Counted from the first letter of the stretch, positions 38,005 to 47,427 are shown. The stretch is 64,000 bases of DNA from Anaerolinea sp. (GCA_013822275.1 PNKC01000008.1:1-64000), one strand, 5' to 3'. Notes: generated by a model from the sequence alone, not told the origin. Program-made: numbers and translations.

Positions 38005-39621
38005 TCAGTGGCCCCCGGGACTCCCCTGGCGGAGGTCGAAGAGCGGCCTTTCGGAATGGATTTCCGGCGTATCGTCGAAGTTGTGGACCGGTGGCGGTGA
38101 CGTCGTCCACCACTCCAGGGTGTTTGCGCCCCACGGGTCGTTCGGCTGATCCTTCGGCCGCATGAACGCCTGCACAACGTTCACGATGAAGGGGATCATC
38201 CCCACCCCGATGAGCATCGCCCCGAGCGTGGAGATGAAGTTCAGCAGCTCCCAGTTGTTGTAGTCATTGTAGGTCGCGATGCGCCGCGGCATGCCGTCCA
38301 GGCCCAGCAGGTGCATCGGGAAGAAGGCAAGGTTGAAGCCAATGAACATGAGCGCGAAATGGAACTGGCCCAGCTTCTCGTTCAACCGCCGCCCCCAGAT
38401 TTTTGGGAACCAGTAGTACAGCCCGGCAAAGACAGCGAAGACTGACCCCCCGAAGAGGACGTAGTGGATGTGCGCCACCACGAAATATGTGTCATGCAGG
38501 GCAAAGTCCACCGGCACCGCGGCGCTGAACGTGCCGTTTATCCCGCCGATGAGGAACATGCTCAGGAAACCCAGGGCGAACAGCATCGGCGTCTCAAAGG
38601 TGATTGAGCCCCGCCAGAGCGTCCCCAGCCAGTTGAAGATCTTGACGCCCGTCGGCACGCCGATCATGAACGTCATGAACCCGAACCACGGCTTCAGAAC
38701 GGCCCCGGTCGTGAACATGTGGTGCGCCCACACGCTGAATCCCAGCCCGCCGATCCCCATCGTCGCGAAGACGAACGCCTTGTAGCCGAACAGCGGTTTG
38801 CGAGAGAAGACGGGCAGGATCTCCGAGATGATGCCCATCCCTGGCAGGATCATGATGTAGACGGCCGGGTGCGAGTAGAACCAGAACACGTTCTGCCAGA
38901 GGACGGCGTTCCCGCCACCATTCGGGTCGAAGAAGTTACCGCCGAAGTTGCGGTCGATAAACAGCATGACGAGCGCCGAGGCGAGCACCGGCGTCGCCAG
39001 CAACTGCAAGACAGAGGTCACCAGCACCGTCCAGCAGAAGATCGGCATCCGGAACATCGTCATGCCCGGCGCCCGCATCCGGAACATCGTGACCAGGAAG
39101 TTGGCCGCGCCGATGGTTGAAGAAACACCCAGCATGGCTACGGCGATGATCCAGAGGTCCATGCCCGTGCCCAGGGTGCGGGCGAGCGGGCTGTACGCGG
39201 TCCAACCGGCGCTCGCCGAACCACCGCTCACCAGGAACCCGCTGAACATGACGATGCCTGCCGGCGGGAACAACCAGAACGAAAGCGCGTTGATCCGCGG
39301 AAACGCCATGTCCGGGGCGCCAATCTGGAGCGGTACGACGTAGTTCCCGAACCCCGCCCAGATGGGGATGATGAACAGGAAGAGCATCGCGGAGGCGTGC
39401 ATCGTGAATATCTGGTTGTAGGCCTGGTTACTGAGGAACGTGTTGTCCGCCACCGCCAGCTGCGTCCGCACCAGCAGCGCGAGGATGCCACCGACCGCGA
39501 AGAAGAAGAGCGACACGTACAGGTAGAGAATGCCGAGCTTCTTATGGTCGACCGTCGTGATCCAGTCGAGGATCAGCGGGCGCTCGTAGCCTTTTGCCTT
39601 CGGCAGCGTAATTGTGGCCAT
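38005..39621 (-). CDS. ctaD: Cytochrome c oxidase subunit I (aa3/caa3 type)
   Basis: A 538-aa catalytic subunit with 12 helices. Heme a ligand histidine is in FTMHASAMLFLF. The copper B and cross-linked site is HPAVYIMILPGMGII, with HHMFTTGA next. Heme ligands are in HDTYFVVAHIHYVLFGG. In the HPAVY motif an alanine replaces the Glu of HPEVY, and no E278-type glutamate is there, so the D-channel proton path may follow the YS-type variant used by A2/B-like oxidases. AGGAGGAACA precedes the ATG. Confidence 0.96.
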   Translation of the reverse strand: MATITLPKAKGYERPLILDWITTVDHKKLGILYLYVSLFFFAVGGILALLVRTQLAVADNTFLSNQAYNQIFTMHASAMLFLFIIPIWAGFGNYVVPLQIGAPDMAFPRINALSFWLFPPAGIVMFSGFLVSGGSASAGWTAYSPLARTLGTGMDLWIIAVAMLGVSSTIGAANFLVTMFRMRAPGMTMFRMPIFCWTVLVTSVLQLLATPVLASALVMLFIDRNFGGNFFDPNGGGNAVLWQNVFWFYSHPAVYIMILPGMGIISEILPVFSRKPLFGYKAFVFATMGIGGLGFSVWAHHMFTTGAVLKPWFGFMTFMIGVPTGVKIFNWLGTLWRGSITFETPMLFALGFLSMFLIGGINGTFSAAVPVDFALHDTYFVVAHIHYVLFGGSVFAVFAGLYYWFPKIWGRRLNEKLGQFHFALMFIGFNLAFFPMHLLGLDGMPRRIATYNDYNNWELLNFISTLGAMLIGVGMIPFIVNVVQAFMRPKDQPNDPWGANTLEWWTTSPPPVHNFDDTPEIHSERPLFDLRQGSPGGH

Positions 39622-39714
39622 TGTTCCTCCTCAGGGCGGTGAGTTACCCTCCGCCGTCTCGTCGTCCGCGTGCGCCTTCTGCCCCTGGCGCCGCCGTTCA
39701 GCGCGTGGGCCCCC

Positions 39715-40518
39715 TCACGGCACCCGTGCCGCCGGCGAAGCCGCCGCGCTTTCGCTCGCGACCCATTCGTTGAATTTTTCCCGCGACATCACTTCAATCT
39801 GAAAGCGCATGAGCGCATGGTTCAGTCCGCACAGTTCGGCGCACTGGCCGATGTACGTCCCTTCTTCCCGCGCCGTGACCGTGAAGCGATTGTCCCGCCC
39901 CGGGATCACGTCCAGCTTGTAGAGGAAGTCCCGGACGTAGAAGGAGTGGATCACGTCGTTCGACTTGAGCCGGAACTCAATCGGCTCGTCCACCGGGATG
40001 CGGAGGATCGGTTCGTCCGCCGCGGTGCCGATCTGGGTGATGGTTGGCGGCGAGTCCGGGTCCAGGTTCGCGCCCTTCGCGTCCAGGTGGTAGGCGAACT
40101 CCCACTGGTACTGGAAGCCCGTCACATCGATGACCACCGCCGCCGGGTTGGGGTCATTCTCCACGTTGCGGAGGACAATGAACGAGTAGGTGAAGAGCGA
40201 GATAACAATCAGGACGGGGATTCCCGTCCAGATCATCTCGATTATTGTGCTCCCGTGCGTTTGGGCGGGGAGCACGTCATTCTTCTTGCGGAACTTCACA
40301 ATCGCATAAACGAGCGCCGCCTCCACAAGCACGAAGACCACAACCGCCATGACGAGCGTGAACACATAAAGCGTGTGCATGTCACGGGCTTCGTCCGTAA
40401 TGCCCTTGGGCTGGCCCGACTGTGCCGAAGCCGTCGCGAACGTGAGCAGCGCCAGGGCTGCGACTGAGACGAGGAATAGGGCGCGTCGCAATGGTCGTCG
40501 CATCCTGGTAGTTGGCAT
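39715..40518 (-). CDS. ctaC: Cytochrome c oxidase subunit II (CuA)
   Basis: A 267-aa subunit II with a signal-like helix (RALFLVSVAALALLTF), two transmembrane helices (TLYVFTLVMAVVVFVLVEAA and IEMIWTGIPVLIVISLFTY) and a periplasmic CuA domain. The aromatic patch is GFQYQWEF. CuA ligands are in VIHSFYVRDF and GQCAELCGLNHALM (C, E, C, H, M). There is no C-terminal cytochrome c domain, so it is the aa3 rather than caa3 form. Two ATGs (40518, 40536) have equal ribosome sites; the shorter is used. First gene of the operon. Confidence 0.94.
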   Translation of the reverse strand: MPTTRMRRPLRRALFLVSVAALALLTFATASAQSGQPKGITDEARDMHTLYVFTLVMAVVVFVLVEAALVYAIVKFRKKNDVLPAQTHGSTIIEMIWTGIPVLIVISLFTYSFIVLRNVENDPNPAAVVIDVTGFQYQWEFAYHLDAKGANLDPDSPPTITQIGTAADEPILRIPVDEPIEFRLKSNDVIHSFYVRDFLYKLDVIPGRDNRFTVTAREEGTYIGQCAELCGLNHALMRFQIEVMSREKFNEWVASESAAASPAARVP

Positions 40519-40599
40519 TCCCGTAAGCTCCCCCATCGGCCGTTGCTCTCCCCGCAGGCACACTGCTCCAGCGCCGGTTGTGAACGGCGTCGCAATCGA

Positions 40600-40628
40600 G
40601 TTATAGCCGCGCCCCATACAGGTGTCAA
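40600..40628 (-). promoter_or_regulatory. Sigma70-type promoter of the oxidase operon
   Basis: On the minus strand TTGACA (40628-40623), a 17-base spacer and TATAAC (40605-40600) form a near-consensus promoter, the strongest in the window. Initiation near 40593 would leave a leader of roughly 75 bases before coxB. Confidence 0.8.
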
Positions 40629-40783
40629 GGAAGCGAAAAGGGCCTCGCCTGAATCTGCGAGAGGCAGCTGGCCGCCTCTCGTGGTTGCCCGGGCACGCCG
40701 CCGTCAGAATCCTCGTCCGCGGCGTTGTCGTGTGCGAAACTTGGCCGAGGCGGGGGGTCTTGTGGACCCCGGGAGTCGTGGTG

Positions 40784-41743
40784 GTGGTCATCCGGAAACC
40801 GGCCTGGATCGTTGGCGCGTTGCTGTTCGCCCTCGTCCCCGGCGTCGTCTTCGCCCACGGGAATGGCGAAGGCCCTTCCATCGGACGGCTCTTGTTCGCC
40901 TGGGAACTGGACCCGCTGTTTATTGTCCCCGCAGGCGGGGCGGTGTGGCTCTACCTCGCCGCCGTCGGCCGGGTAAACAAGGCACATCCAAAGTCCCCCT
41001 ACCCGCGCCGCCGGACTGCCTTCTTCCTTGGCGGCGTCGCCGTCCTTTCGCTCGCCATTGTGTCGCCCCCCGCTGCCTACGACACCACGCTGTTTTCGGT
41101 CCACATGGGGCAGCACCTCCTCATCACCATGGTTGCGGCGCCGCTGATCCTCCTGGGCGCCCCGATCACGCTCGCCCTCCGCGTGGCCAGCCGGACGACG
41201 CGCAAGAACGTGCTCCTGCCCCTCCTCCATAGCCGTTTCGTCCGGTTCGTCTCGTTCCCGGTCTTTGCCTGGCTGCTGTTCGCAGGGACGATGTGGGGGT
41301 CGCACTTCTCGCCCCTCTTCAACGCCGCGCTGGAGGACGCCTGGATCCACCGTGCGGAACACGCCCTCTACCTATCGGTGGCTCTGGTTTTCTGGTGGCA
41401 GGTGATCGGCCTGGACCCCACGCCCTGGCGGATGAACCACCCCGTGAGGATGCTCTACGTGTTCCTCCAGATGCCGCAGAACTCATTCCTCGCCCTGGCG
41501 ATCTACAGCGCCGACGATGTGATCTACAAGCACTATGCGACGGTCCAGCGGGACTGGGGGCCATCGCCACTGGCCGACCAACAGATCGCCGGCATCTCCA
41601 TGTGGATCGGTGGTGACCTGCTCTTCCTCGCCGCCCTCGCCGTCGTCATCGCCGGCTGGGTGAAGGCCGAAGAGCTCGAAGCAAAGCGGCAGGATAAAGC
41701 GCAGGCGCGTCGCAAGGCCGAAGCCGCCGGCCCTGTTAGCTGA
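40784..41743 (+). CDS. ctaG: Cytochrome c oxidase assembly factor CtaG
   Basis: A 319-aa caa3-type CtaG membrane protein involved in copper-centre assembly of the oxidase. It has about seven helices with typical segments FSVHMGQHLLITMVAAPLIL, HSRFVRFVSFPVFAWLLF, DAWIHRAEHALYLSVALVFW and LQMPQNSFLALAIYSADD. Four consecutive GTG/GTC codons make the start ambiguous; GTG at 40784 is eight bases after GGGAG and leaves a clean N-terminal signal helix. Divergent from the oxidase operon and overlapping ctaB convergently by eight bases. Confidence 0.9.
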   Translation: MVIRKPAWIVGALLFALVPGVVFAHGNGEGPSIGRLLFAWELDPLFIVPAGGAVWLYLAAVGRVNKAHPKSPYPRRRTAFFLGGVAVLSLAIVSPPAAYDTTLFSVHMGQHLLITMVAAPLILLGAPITLALRVASRTTRKNVLLPLLHSRFVRFVSFPVFAWLLFAGTMWGSHFSPLFNAALEDAWIHRAEHALYLSVALVFWWQVIGLDPTPWRMNHPVRMLYVFLQMPQNSFLALAIYSADDVIYKHYATVQRDWGPSPLADQQIAGISMWIGGDLLFLAALAVVIAGWVKAEELEAKRQDKAQARRKAEAAGPVS

Positions 41744-42638
41744 AGATGGCGGCATCCACGCCCATCGCCACGAACATGACCGCCAGGTAGAGCAGCGAAT
41801 ACTTGTAGAGGCTCATCGGCGGCGTACGTTCCGGCGCCCGGAACAGCTTGAACGCCATGGCGACGAAGATGCCTCCCGTGACGAGGGCGGTGGCGAAGTA
41901 GATCCAGCGCAGCTCGCCCGCCGGCCCGAGCAGGAGCGAGACCGCCACCAGCATCACCGAGTAGCGCAGGATCTGCGCGCGTGTGACCTCTGGCCCGTCC
42001 GTTACGGGCAGCATCGGCACGCCCGCGTCGGCGTAGTCGTTTCGCAGGCGAAGGGACAGCGCCCAAAAGTGCGGCGGTGTCCAGAAGAAGATGATCGCGA
42101 ACATGACCAGCGGCGCCAACGAGATGTCACCCGTCACCGCCGCCCAGCCAACCATCGGTGGGAAGGCGCCGGCGGCGCCCCCGATGACGATGTTGTGCGG
42201 TGTCCGCCGCTTCAGCCAGATGGTGTAAACGAACACGTAGAAAAGCAACGCAGTGAGCGAGAGCAGGGCCGCAACGGGCGTCGTCGTCGCCCAGAGGAAA
42301 AGGAACGCGCCAGCCCCGAGACTGATCCCGAAGGCGAGCCCCTGGGCCGGCGCTACCTCGCCCGTGACAAGCGGCCGCGAGCGGGTCCGCTTCATGATCG
42401 CGTCGATATCCCGGTCATACCAGCAGTTGATCGCGTTGGCCCCACCCGCGGAGAGCGTCCCGCCGAGGAGTGTGGCGAGCACAAGCCACGTGGACGGCCA
42501 CCCGTGGTCCGCCACAACCATCGCCGGCACGGTGGTTACGAGAAGGAGGACGATGACGCGCGGCTTGGTGAGCGCGACATAGTTGCGGATCGTGTCCCCA
42601 ATGTGGGAACGCGGCAGGACAGCCGCTTCGGCGGTCAT
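41736..42638 (-). CDS. ctaB: Protoheme IX farnesyltransferase (heme O synthase)
   Basis: A 300-aa UbiA-type prenyltransferase that converts heme B to heme O. The first prenyl-diphosphate motif is ANAINCWYDRDIDAIMKRTR with RPLVTGEV; the second region is SLRLRNDYADAGVPMLPVT. About nine helices. The start at 42638 overlaps the ctaA stop (ATGA); longer readings of this frame run through ctaA in the wrong frame and are not real. It supplies the substrate for CtaA. Confidence 0.96.
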   Translation of the reverse strand: MTAEAAVLPRSHIGDTIRNYVALTKPRVIVLLLVTTVPAMVVADHGWPSTWLVLATLLGGTLSAGGANAINCWYDRDIDAIMKRTRSRPLVTGEVAPAQGLAFGISLGAGAFLFLWATTTPVAALLSLTALLFYVFVYTIWLKRRTPHNIVIGGAAGAFPPMVGWAAVTGDISLAPLVMFAIIFFWTPPHFWALSLRLRNDYADAGVPMLPVTDGPEVTRAQILRYSVMLVAVSLLLGPAGELRWIYFATALVTGGIFVAMAFKLFRAPERTPPMSLYKYSLLYLAVMFVAMGVDAAIFS

Positions 42639-43582
42639 GCCGGGGCACCGGCTCGCCGGTTGAACGGCGTCGATTCGGGCACCCTGGCGGGCACGTAGAA
42701 CGTCATCAGCGCGGCTCCCGCGAGTGTGAACCACGCCAGCGCGGCGATGACCGTGTGCGACACGGTGAGGACATCCGGGAAGGTGTACCAGACGTTCAGC
42801 GCGCCAACCGCCACCTGGGCGGCGTACAGCACACCAACGGCAATGCCCATCGGGCCGGCCCAGAAGAGGCGCTTCCGCTCGCGCCAGGCGAGCACGACAA
42901 ACGGGACGACGAGAAACACGAACGCGCCCGCCAGGTAGCGGTGGACCATGTGCGTGATCTCCTGGTCGTCGGCCGCGGGGAGGACGGAGCCGTTGCAGAG
43001 CGGCCAGCCGTCGCAGGCTGTGGAGGCGCCACTTTCCGCCATGTACCCGCCGATCCACATCACGGCTGTCAGCCAGGCGAGGCAGGCGACCGCAAGCTGG
43101 CCAACCCGTTTCGTGGGCGCCTCGGCGACGGCCCGGAGATGATGAGCATGGTCCGGGTCCTCCAGGTACATCGAGATGAAGACCGCCAACTCGAAGCTCA
43201 GCACCACCATCGCCGTGATCAGGTGCGTGGCTACTATCGCGGGCGGCAACTCCGTCCACACCGTCACCGCGCCGAGCAGCCCCTGGAGGCCGACCAGCGG
43301 CACGGCGATGGTCGCTGTCCAGAGTGCGAACGGGACGTGCCGGTAGGCTCGCCAGGCCGTGACCGCCGTCCCGATGACCATGAGACCCACCACGGCGCCC
43401 ACGAAGCGGTGCGAGAATTCGATTAGTGGTTCCTTCGAACCCGGCGGTACTACGCCGCCCTGGCAGGTCGGCCAGTCCGGGCAGCCAAGACCGGAGCCCG
43501 TCGCCCGGACGATCGCCCCGATGGCGATCAGGACGATCGTTGCCAGACACGTGGTGAGGGCCAGCCGCTGGGCGATCTTCAT
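42635..43582 (-). CDS. ctaA: Heme A synthase
   Basis: A 315-aa eight-helix COX15/CtaA protein oxidising heme O to heme A. Heme-ligand histidines lie in EFSHRFVGAVVGL, VATHLITAMVVL, THMVHRYLAGAFVF and TVSHTVIAALAW. Two extracytoplasmic cysteine pairs, CPDWPTC and CDGWPLC, are the redox disulfides of the Bacillus-type enzyme. The start at 43582 gives MKIAQRLALTTCLATIVL as the first helix; the ribosome site is weak. Translationally coupled to ctaB. Confidence 0.94.
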   Translation of the reverse strand: MKIAQRLALTTCLATIVLIAIGAIVRATGSGLGCPDWPTCQGGVVPPGSKEPLIEFSHRFVGAVVGLMVIGTAVTAWRAYRHVPFALWTATIAVPLVGLQGLLGAVTVWTELPPAIVATHLITAMVVLSFELAVFISMYLEDPDHAHHLRAVAEAPTKRVGQLAVACLAWLTAVMWIGGYMAESGASTACDGWPLCNGSVLPAADDQEITHMVHRYLAGAFVFLVVPFVVLAWRERKRLFWAGPMGIAVGVLYAAQVAVGALNVWYTFPDVLTVSHTVIAALAWFTLAGAALMTFYVPARVPESTPFNRRAGAPA

Positions 43583-43746
43583 CCGGTGACTTCGAAGCCT
43601 TTCCGGTGGGTTCCGCGAAGGCAGCGCTGTCGCGCCCACGCGGGATCCAGATGGTCCGCCGCGGCCCCCATCCGCCACCGCGATCAGGTTGCCACAGCGC
43701 CGTTCAGCGCGCCACCGCACCCGGCGGCGTTAACCGCGGGCCGGTG

Positions 43747-44766
43747 CTAGAACCCCTGCGTGCCGTCCAGCCAGCGAAGCCCGTCCACGAGGATGCCCCC
43801 CACCGACACCTCCCAGTGCAGATGAGGGCCGGTTGAGAACCCGGTGGAACCGACGCGCCCCACGAGCTGGCCTTTGCTCACCACATCTCCGACGGCGACG
43901 GCACGGTCTTCCATGTGGCCGTAAAGCGAGAAAACGCCGCCGCCGTGGTCGATCACCACGAGGTTGCCGCGCACCAGGTAGAGGCCGCTCATCACCACGG
44001 TGCCAGAATTCGTCGCCCACACGGGCGTGCCGGCGTACGCGCCGAAGTCCGTGCCACCGTGATGGCCCGCCTGCGGGACCCCGTTGATCACACGTTCCTC
44101 TCCGAAGTAGCCGGATACGCAGGCGACGTTGACCGGGGGCGCGCCGTTGCACGGCCCGAGGTCCGGCTCGGTAAAGGGCGACACCCAGCCGGGCTGCCAT
44201 TGTCTTGCCGTAATCCCGGCGTAGACGGCAGGTAAGAGCGGGTTCTCGTTCGGCGGTGGTGGCGGAGGCGGCGGCGCGTTCGGGTCCGGCGGCGGTGGCG
44301 GAGGGACCGTAAACGAATCCACCGTCCACTGCGTCCCTTTCACCACCAGCGGTTTTGTGTAAACGCGGCCGTCTCCGATCTGGTCGACAAGTTGGATGGT
44401 AAGGCTGGTGGGTCCGGGCGGGTCTTCCGTCCCGAAGCCCACGAAGCCGGCGAGTCCGCCCTCGCCGTCTGGAGAGAGGACGTAACTGCGGCCAAAAACT
44501 GAAACGCTCCCCGACTGCGCGTCCCCCACGCTCACCATCAGCGCGCCGCCCTGGAAGACGCTGGCCAGTGAAACGCTGACTGCGGGGAAGGTGCCGTCGC
44601 GGCCTACCGAAGGAAGCACCATCTGGTAACCGCCGCCCGCTACCTGCGATTCCATCGCGGGCGCCGTCGTCTCCTCCGCACCATGGCTGGACGAGGCGCG
44701 AAGCACGATCGCACCGGTTAGACCGGCGGGCAGGATCGCGGCGGCAAGGAGCGCGAAGTAGCGCAT
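43747..44766 (-). CDS. Secreted M23 (LytM) metallopeptidase
   Basis: A 339-aa exported protein. The N-terminal signal is RYFALLAAAILPAGLTGAIV. An Ig-like or TseB-type beta domain (about 45-150) is followed by a polyproline linker around residue 160-175, and a C-terminal LytM domain. Zinc motifs are HHGGTDFGAYAGTPVWA (HxxxD) and GPHLHWEV (HxH), so the peptidase is probably active on peptidoglycan cross-links. The start at 44766 follows TAAGG. The gene is followed by no clear hairpin. Confidence 0.92.
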   Translation of the reverse strand: MRYFALLAAAILPAGLTGAIVLRASSSHGAEETTAPAMESQVAGGGYQMVLPSVGRDGTFPAVSVSLASVFQGGALMVSVGDAQSGSVSVFGRSYVLSPDGEGGLAGFVGFGTEDPPGPTSLTIQLVDQIGDGRVYTKPLVVKGTQWTVDSFTVPPPPPPDPNAPPPPPPPPNENPLLPAVYAGITARQWQPGWVSPFTEPDLGPCNGAPPVNVACVSGYFGEERVINGVPQAGHHGGTDFGAYAGTPVWATNSGTVVMSGLYLVRGNLVVIDHGGGVFSLYGHMEDRAVAVGDVVSKGQLVGRVGSTGFSTGPHLHWEVSVGGILVDGLRWLDGTQGF

Positions 44767-44816
44767 CCCGGCTACCTTACCTCTCCCGAGCCCCCACAGG
44801 AATGGTTTCGTACAGC

Positions 44817-45380
44817 TCAGGGCAAGGGCCGCACGAGGCCGCGGCGCGCGGCGTCCCGCGATGAATCCACCACCGCGAGCACGTTCGTCGGGTTCGGGAT
44901 GCCGGAGAGGATGAAGTTCGGGACCTCTCCCGCGGTTTGGCAGCGGACGTCGCCGAAGTTGAACATCGTTGGGAACAGTCCTTCGCGGACGACGTTGATG
45001 TCCTCCACGTCCACGAGGTCGGCGGATGCGATGCGCTGCTTGAACCAATGGAATTTCGTCGAGTCAACCAGGCGCTGGCTGGTCACCACCCAGATGTCGT
45101 TCTGGTAGCGGTACCAGGTGAAGTATGCCCGGATGGCCGAATAGACAAACCAGAGGGCGGCGGCGGCCCAGGTGACTTTGCCAATGGTCCCATCCAGGCC
45201 AGCAGTCGCCTTCACGAGCCAGAGCACGGCCAACGTTGGGACGATCCACGCGATGGCAATCATCGCCATCTTCAGACTGAAGTAGAACCAGTGCCGCCGG
45301 ACAAAGAGAAGCACCTGCTCGTCACCCTGGAGTTCGAAGGGAAGCTTCAACGGAAGCGCTCCTGGCCGTGGGGTTGCCAC
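44817..45380 (-). CDS. PH (bPH2/YdbT-like) domain membrane protein
   Basis: A 187-aa protein with a GDEQVLLFVRRHWFYF entry segment, two transmembrane helices (about 36-55 and 65-85) and a C-terminal bacterial PH domain (YQNDIWVVTSQRLVDSTK, ISA-like DLVDVEDINVVREGLF, GDVRCQTAGEVPNFIL). This is the YdbS/YdbT-like architecture of unknown function. GTG start at 45380 with GGGAG four bases before. Same strand as its neighbours, 50 bases before the M23 gene. Confidence 0.8.
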   Translation of the reverse strand: MATPRPGALPLKLPFELQGDEQVLLFVRRHWFYFSLKMAMIAIAWIVPTLAVLWLVKATAGLDGTIGKVTWAAAALWFVYSAIRAYFTWYRYQNDIWVVTSQRLVDSTKFHWFKQRIASADLVDVEDINVVREGLFPTMFNFGDVRCQTAGEVPNFILSGIPNPTNVLAVVDSSRDAARRGLVRPLP

Positions 45381-45454
45381 GGATCTCCCGCAGTGTGGCT
45401 CAAGAGGTTCCGCCGCCGCAAATCCGGCCTGCGCCCGCGCCGCCGGGCAGCCTG

Positions 45455-46696
45455 TCAGGGCCGGCCCGCTTCCAGCCTCGAAATCGCCCTGTCCAGGTCG
45501 CCCGCGTCCTTCACGTTGCGCATCGTCGCGAGAAAGAGGCCCACGTCCTGTGTAATCTCCCAGACGCGCTCGATCTTCGGCCCAATCGGGTTCGACGACG
45601 CTGGCGTGTCGGCGTAATCGCCGTAAAACGCGAAGTACGCCTGGTTGATCTTCCGGATCGCTATCCCGTGCTCGTTGAGGTAGAGGCGCTTCGCCTCCAT
45701 GGCGGCTTCGGCCTCGGCCACCTGCCCCTGCGCGAGCAGCCGGTCCACCTCGAGCCGGAGGGCGTGCATCTCCTGGTTGAAGTCCACCGTGGGCGCGGGT
45801 CCAGCGGGGGCACGTCCGTCAGCTCCTTCCGGAAGTTGAATCGGGTGCCGCGCCTGGACAAGCGCCGCGATCTCGCGGCCCGCGATGTTCGCCGTGGTTT
45901 CGTTCAGGGGCACGGAATCACCTCCCTTGCCCCACTCCCTTCCCAACGGATAGAACGCGAGGTAGTGATGCACCCACTCATGTGATGCCGTGTCCAGCAG
46001 CGAATCGAACGAACGGTCGTCCCTCACGATCGCGGGGTAGGCCGCAAGTCCGCCGATGGCGATGACCAGCGAAACGGTGTCTTCGTCGTCGGTCCTCCGC
46101 TCAATAGACTCAATCTCGCGCAATGTGAGGTCGTTCCTCAGGAGTTGGTCGCTCCGCTTGATGGTGCTCCGCGGAGAGCGCACGAGGAGCCGCGGCGGGC
46201 TCGTCAGTTCGAAGTCCACGGGCGGCCAGGTGATCGACACCGCCCGGAAAAGCGGCAGTTGACGTTGCAGGCCGGCAGCCGCGACCGCTTCGCCGATGTA
46301 GCGTTCAACCACTCGCTCGACATCGTTTTCGTACGCCGCCCGCTCGCTCGTGAGCGTGTCGATGAGGTCCAGGTTGGGGCTGGCGGCCTCGTTCGCGGCG
46401 CGCAACTGGCTGGTCAGGAGGAAGTACTGCTGGATCGCGGCGAGCCCGGCGCGGTCGTCCGGCGAAGGACCGATGTCCAGGAGGGCAAACGCACTCTCGA
46501 TGAGGGCGTTCGCCTCCCACTTCCAGAGCTCGTACTCGTATTCCGCGAGCGGTCCCGGGTTCCAGAGCACGCTGAACACCACGCCCAGCGCCACCCCCAG
46601 CGTCCCGGCGCCCGCCGCGATGAGCGACCACAACGAAGGCTGCCAGGGCGCAAACTCGACCGCTGGAGCCGCGGGTACGGGACGGAGCCGGATCAT
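45455..46696 (-). CDS. Membrane-anchored HExxH metalloprotease-like protein
   Basis: A 413-aa protein of no recognised family. One N-terminal transmembrane helix (about 22-46) leads to a long helical extracytoplasmic part. The zinc-binding sequence is TASHEWVHHYLAF (H239, E240, H243), and a downstream LNETTANIAGREI supplies E266 as a possible third ligand, an arrangement like gluzincins. The last third is a helical region (RLEVDRLLAQGQVAEAEAAM). GGAGG lies very close to the ATG at 46696. The sequence predicts an active peptidase acting at the cell surface; the target is unknown. Confidence 0.72.
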   Translation of the reverse strand: MIRLRPVPAAPAVEFAPWQPSLWSLIAAGAGTLGVALGVVFSVLWNPGPLAEYEYELWKWEANALIESAFALLDIGPSPDDRAGLAAIQQYFLLTSQLRAANEAASPNLDLIDTLTSERAAYENDVERVVERYIGEAVAAAGLQRQLPLFRAVSITWPPVDFELTSPPRLLVRSPRSTIKRSDQLLRNDLTLREIESIERRTDDEDTVSLVIAIGGLAAYPAIVRDDRSFDSLLDTASHEWVHHYLAFYPLGREWGKGGDSVPLNETTANIAGREIAALVQARHPIQLPEGADGRAPAGPAPTVDFNQEMHALRLEVDRLLAQGQVAEAEAAMEAKRLYLNEHGIAIRKINQAYFAFYGDYADTPASSNPIGPKIERVWEITQDVGLFLATMRNVKDAGDLDRAISRLEAGRP

Positions 46697-46860
46697 GCGC
46701 CTCCCAAGATAGGGCCTGGCAGATAAACGAGTCGCAAAGCGGCGCACGTCGCATGCGGCGATGGTCGCACGCCGCGGGCGACCTTCGCCCCGCACGGATC
46801 GCGACCACGGTTGGTGTTGAGGTTCAATTCGGAGGACGAATATCTTCGCGGAGGTTTGTG

Positions 46861-47376
46861 ATGAAAGCGCTCGTCCAGTCAAAGGAAATCGTCCTGATGT
46901 TCGCGATGGCAGCGGTAGTCCTCCTTGCCGTCCTCTCCGCCGGTTGTCTTGGAGAGGACACCGCTGAAGCGAGCATCCCTGGTGGCAAGAGGACATTCTA
47001 TGTCACCGCCATGGAGTACAAAGGCTCAACCGAAGTCTCGAAAGAGGCGTTCCCCGCGGACAAGCTCCCAGAAGGCGGCGGATACGGCCTCAAAGCCCCC
47101 GCCGGCGAGCCTCCGAAGTGGGAAGTGAACGCATACGCCTGGGCTCCCGCCTCGCTGACCGTCGCCGAGGGCGACGACGTTACCCTCAAGTTCGTTGGTA
47201 TCAACGGTGCCCAGCACGTGAGTCGCATCGAGGGCCACGTCGAGAAGTTCACCGTGGAACGCGGCAAAGTCGCCACCGTCCAGTTCACCGCCGGGAAGCC
47301 GGGCGTGTACCTCATGATCTGCAACACCCACCAGCCGAATATGGTCGGCCAGTTGGTGGTCCTGCCGAAGGAGTAA
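46861..47376 (+). CDS. Cupredoxin lipoprotein
   Basis: A 171-aa exported lipoprotein: a hydrophobic signal (IVLMFAMAAVVLLAVL) ending in the lipobox LSAGC, then a cupredoxin-like domain. Copper ligands look like H in NGAQHVSRIEGH, and C, H and M in MICNTHQPNMVG. The gene starts with ATG at 46861, six bases after GGAGG. It probably carries electrons outside the membrane, possibly to the oxidase at 36-40 kb, but there is no direct link. It could also be a CuA-lacking COX2-like domain. Confidence 0.82.
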   Translation: MKALVQSKEIVLMFAMAAVVLLAVLSAGCLGEDTAEASIPGGKRTFYVTAMEYKGSTEVSKEAFPADKLPEGGGYGLKAPAGEPPKWEVNAYAWAPASLTVAEGDDVTLKFVGINGAQHVSRIEGHVEKFTVERGKVATVQFTAGKPGVYLMICNTHQPNMVGQLVVLPKE

Positions 47377-47427
47377 CGCTGCCAGCGGCCCGGCGCCGGG
47401 CACACCCTTCCCCCGGCGAAACGTCAG

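Noticed and set aside
42635-43550. N-terminal extension of ctaB by about 300 codons
   Set aside because: The extension lies inside ctaA in the wrong frame; ctaB begins at 42638 with the family N-terminus.
43583-43746. Possible small gene between ctaA and the M23 peptidase
   Set aside because: No frame with a start, ribosome site and protein-like composition; left as intergenic.
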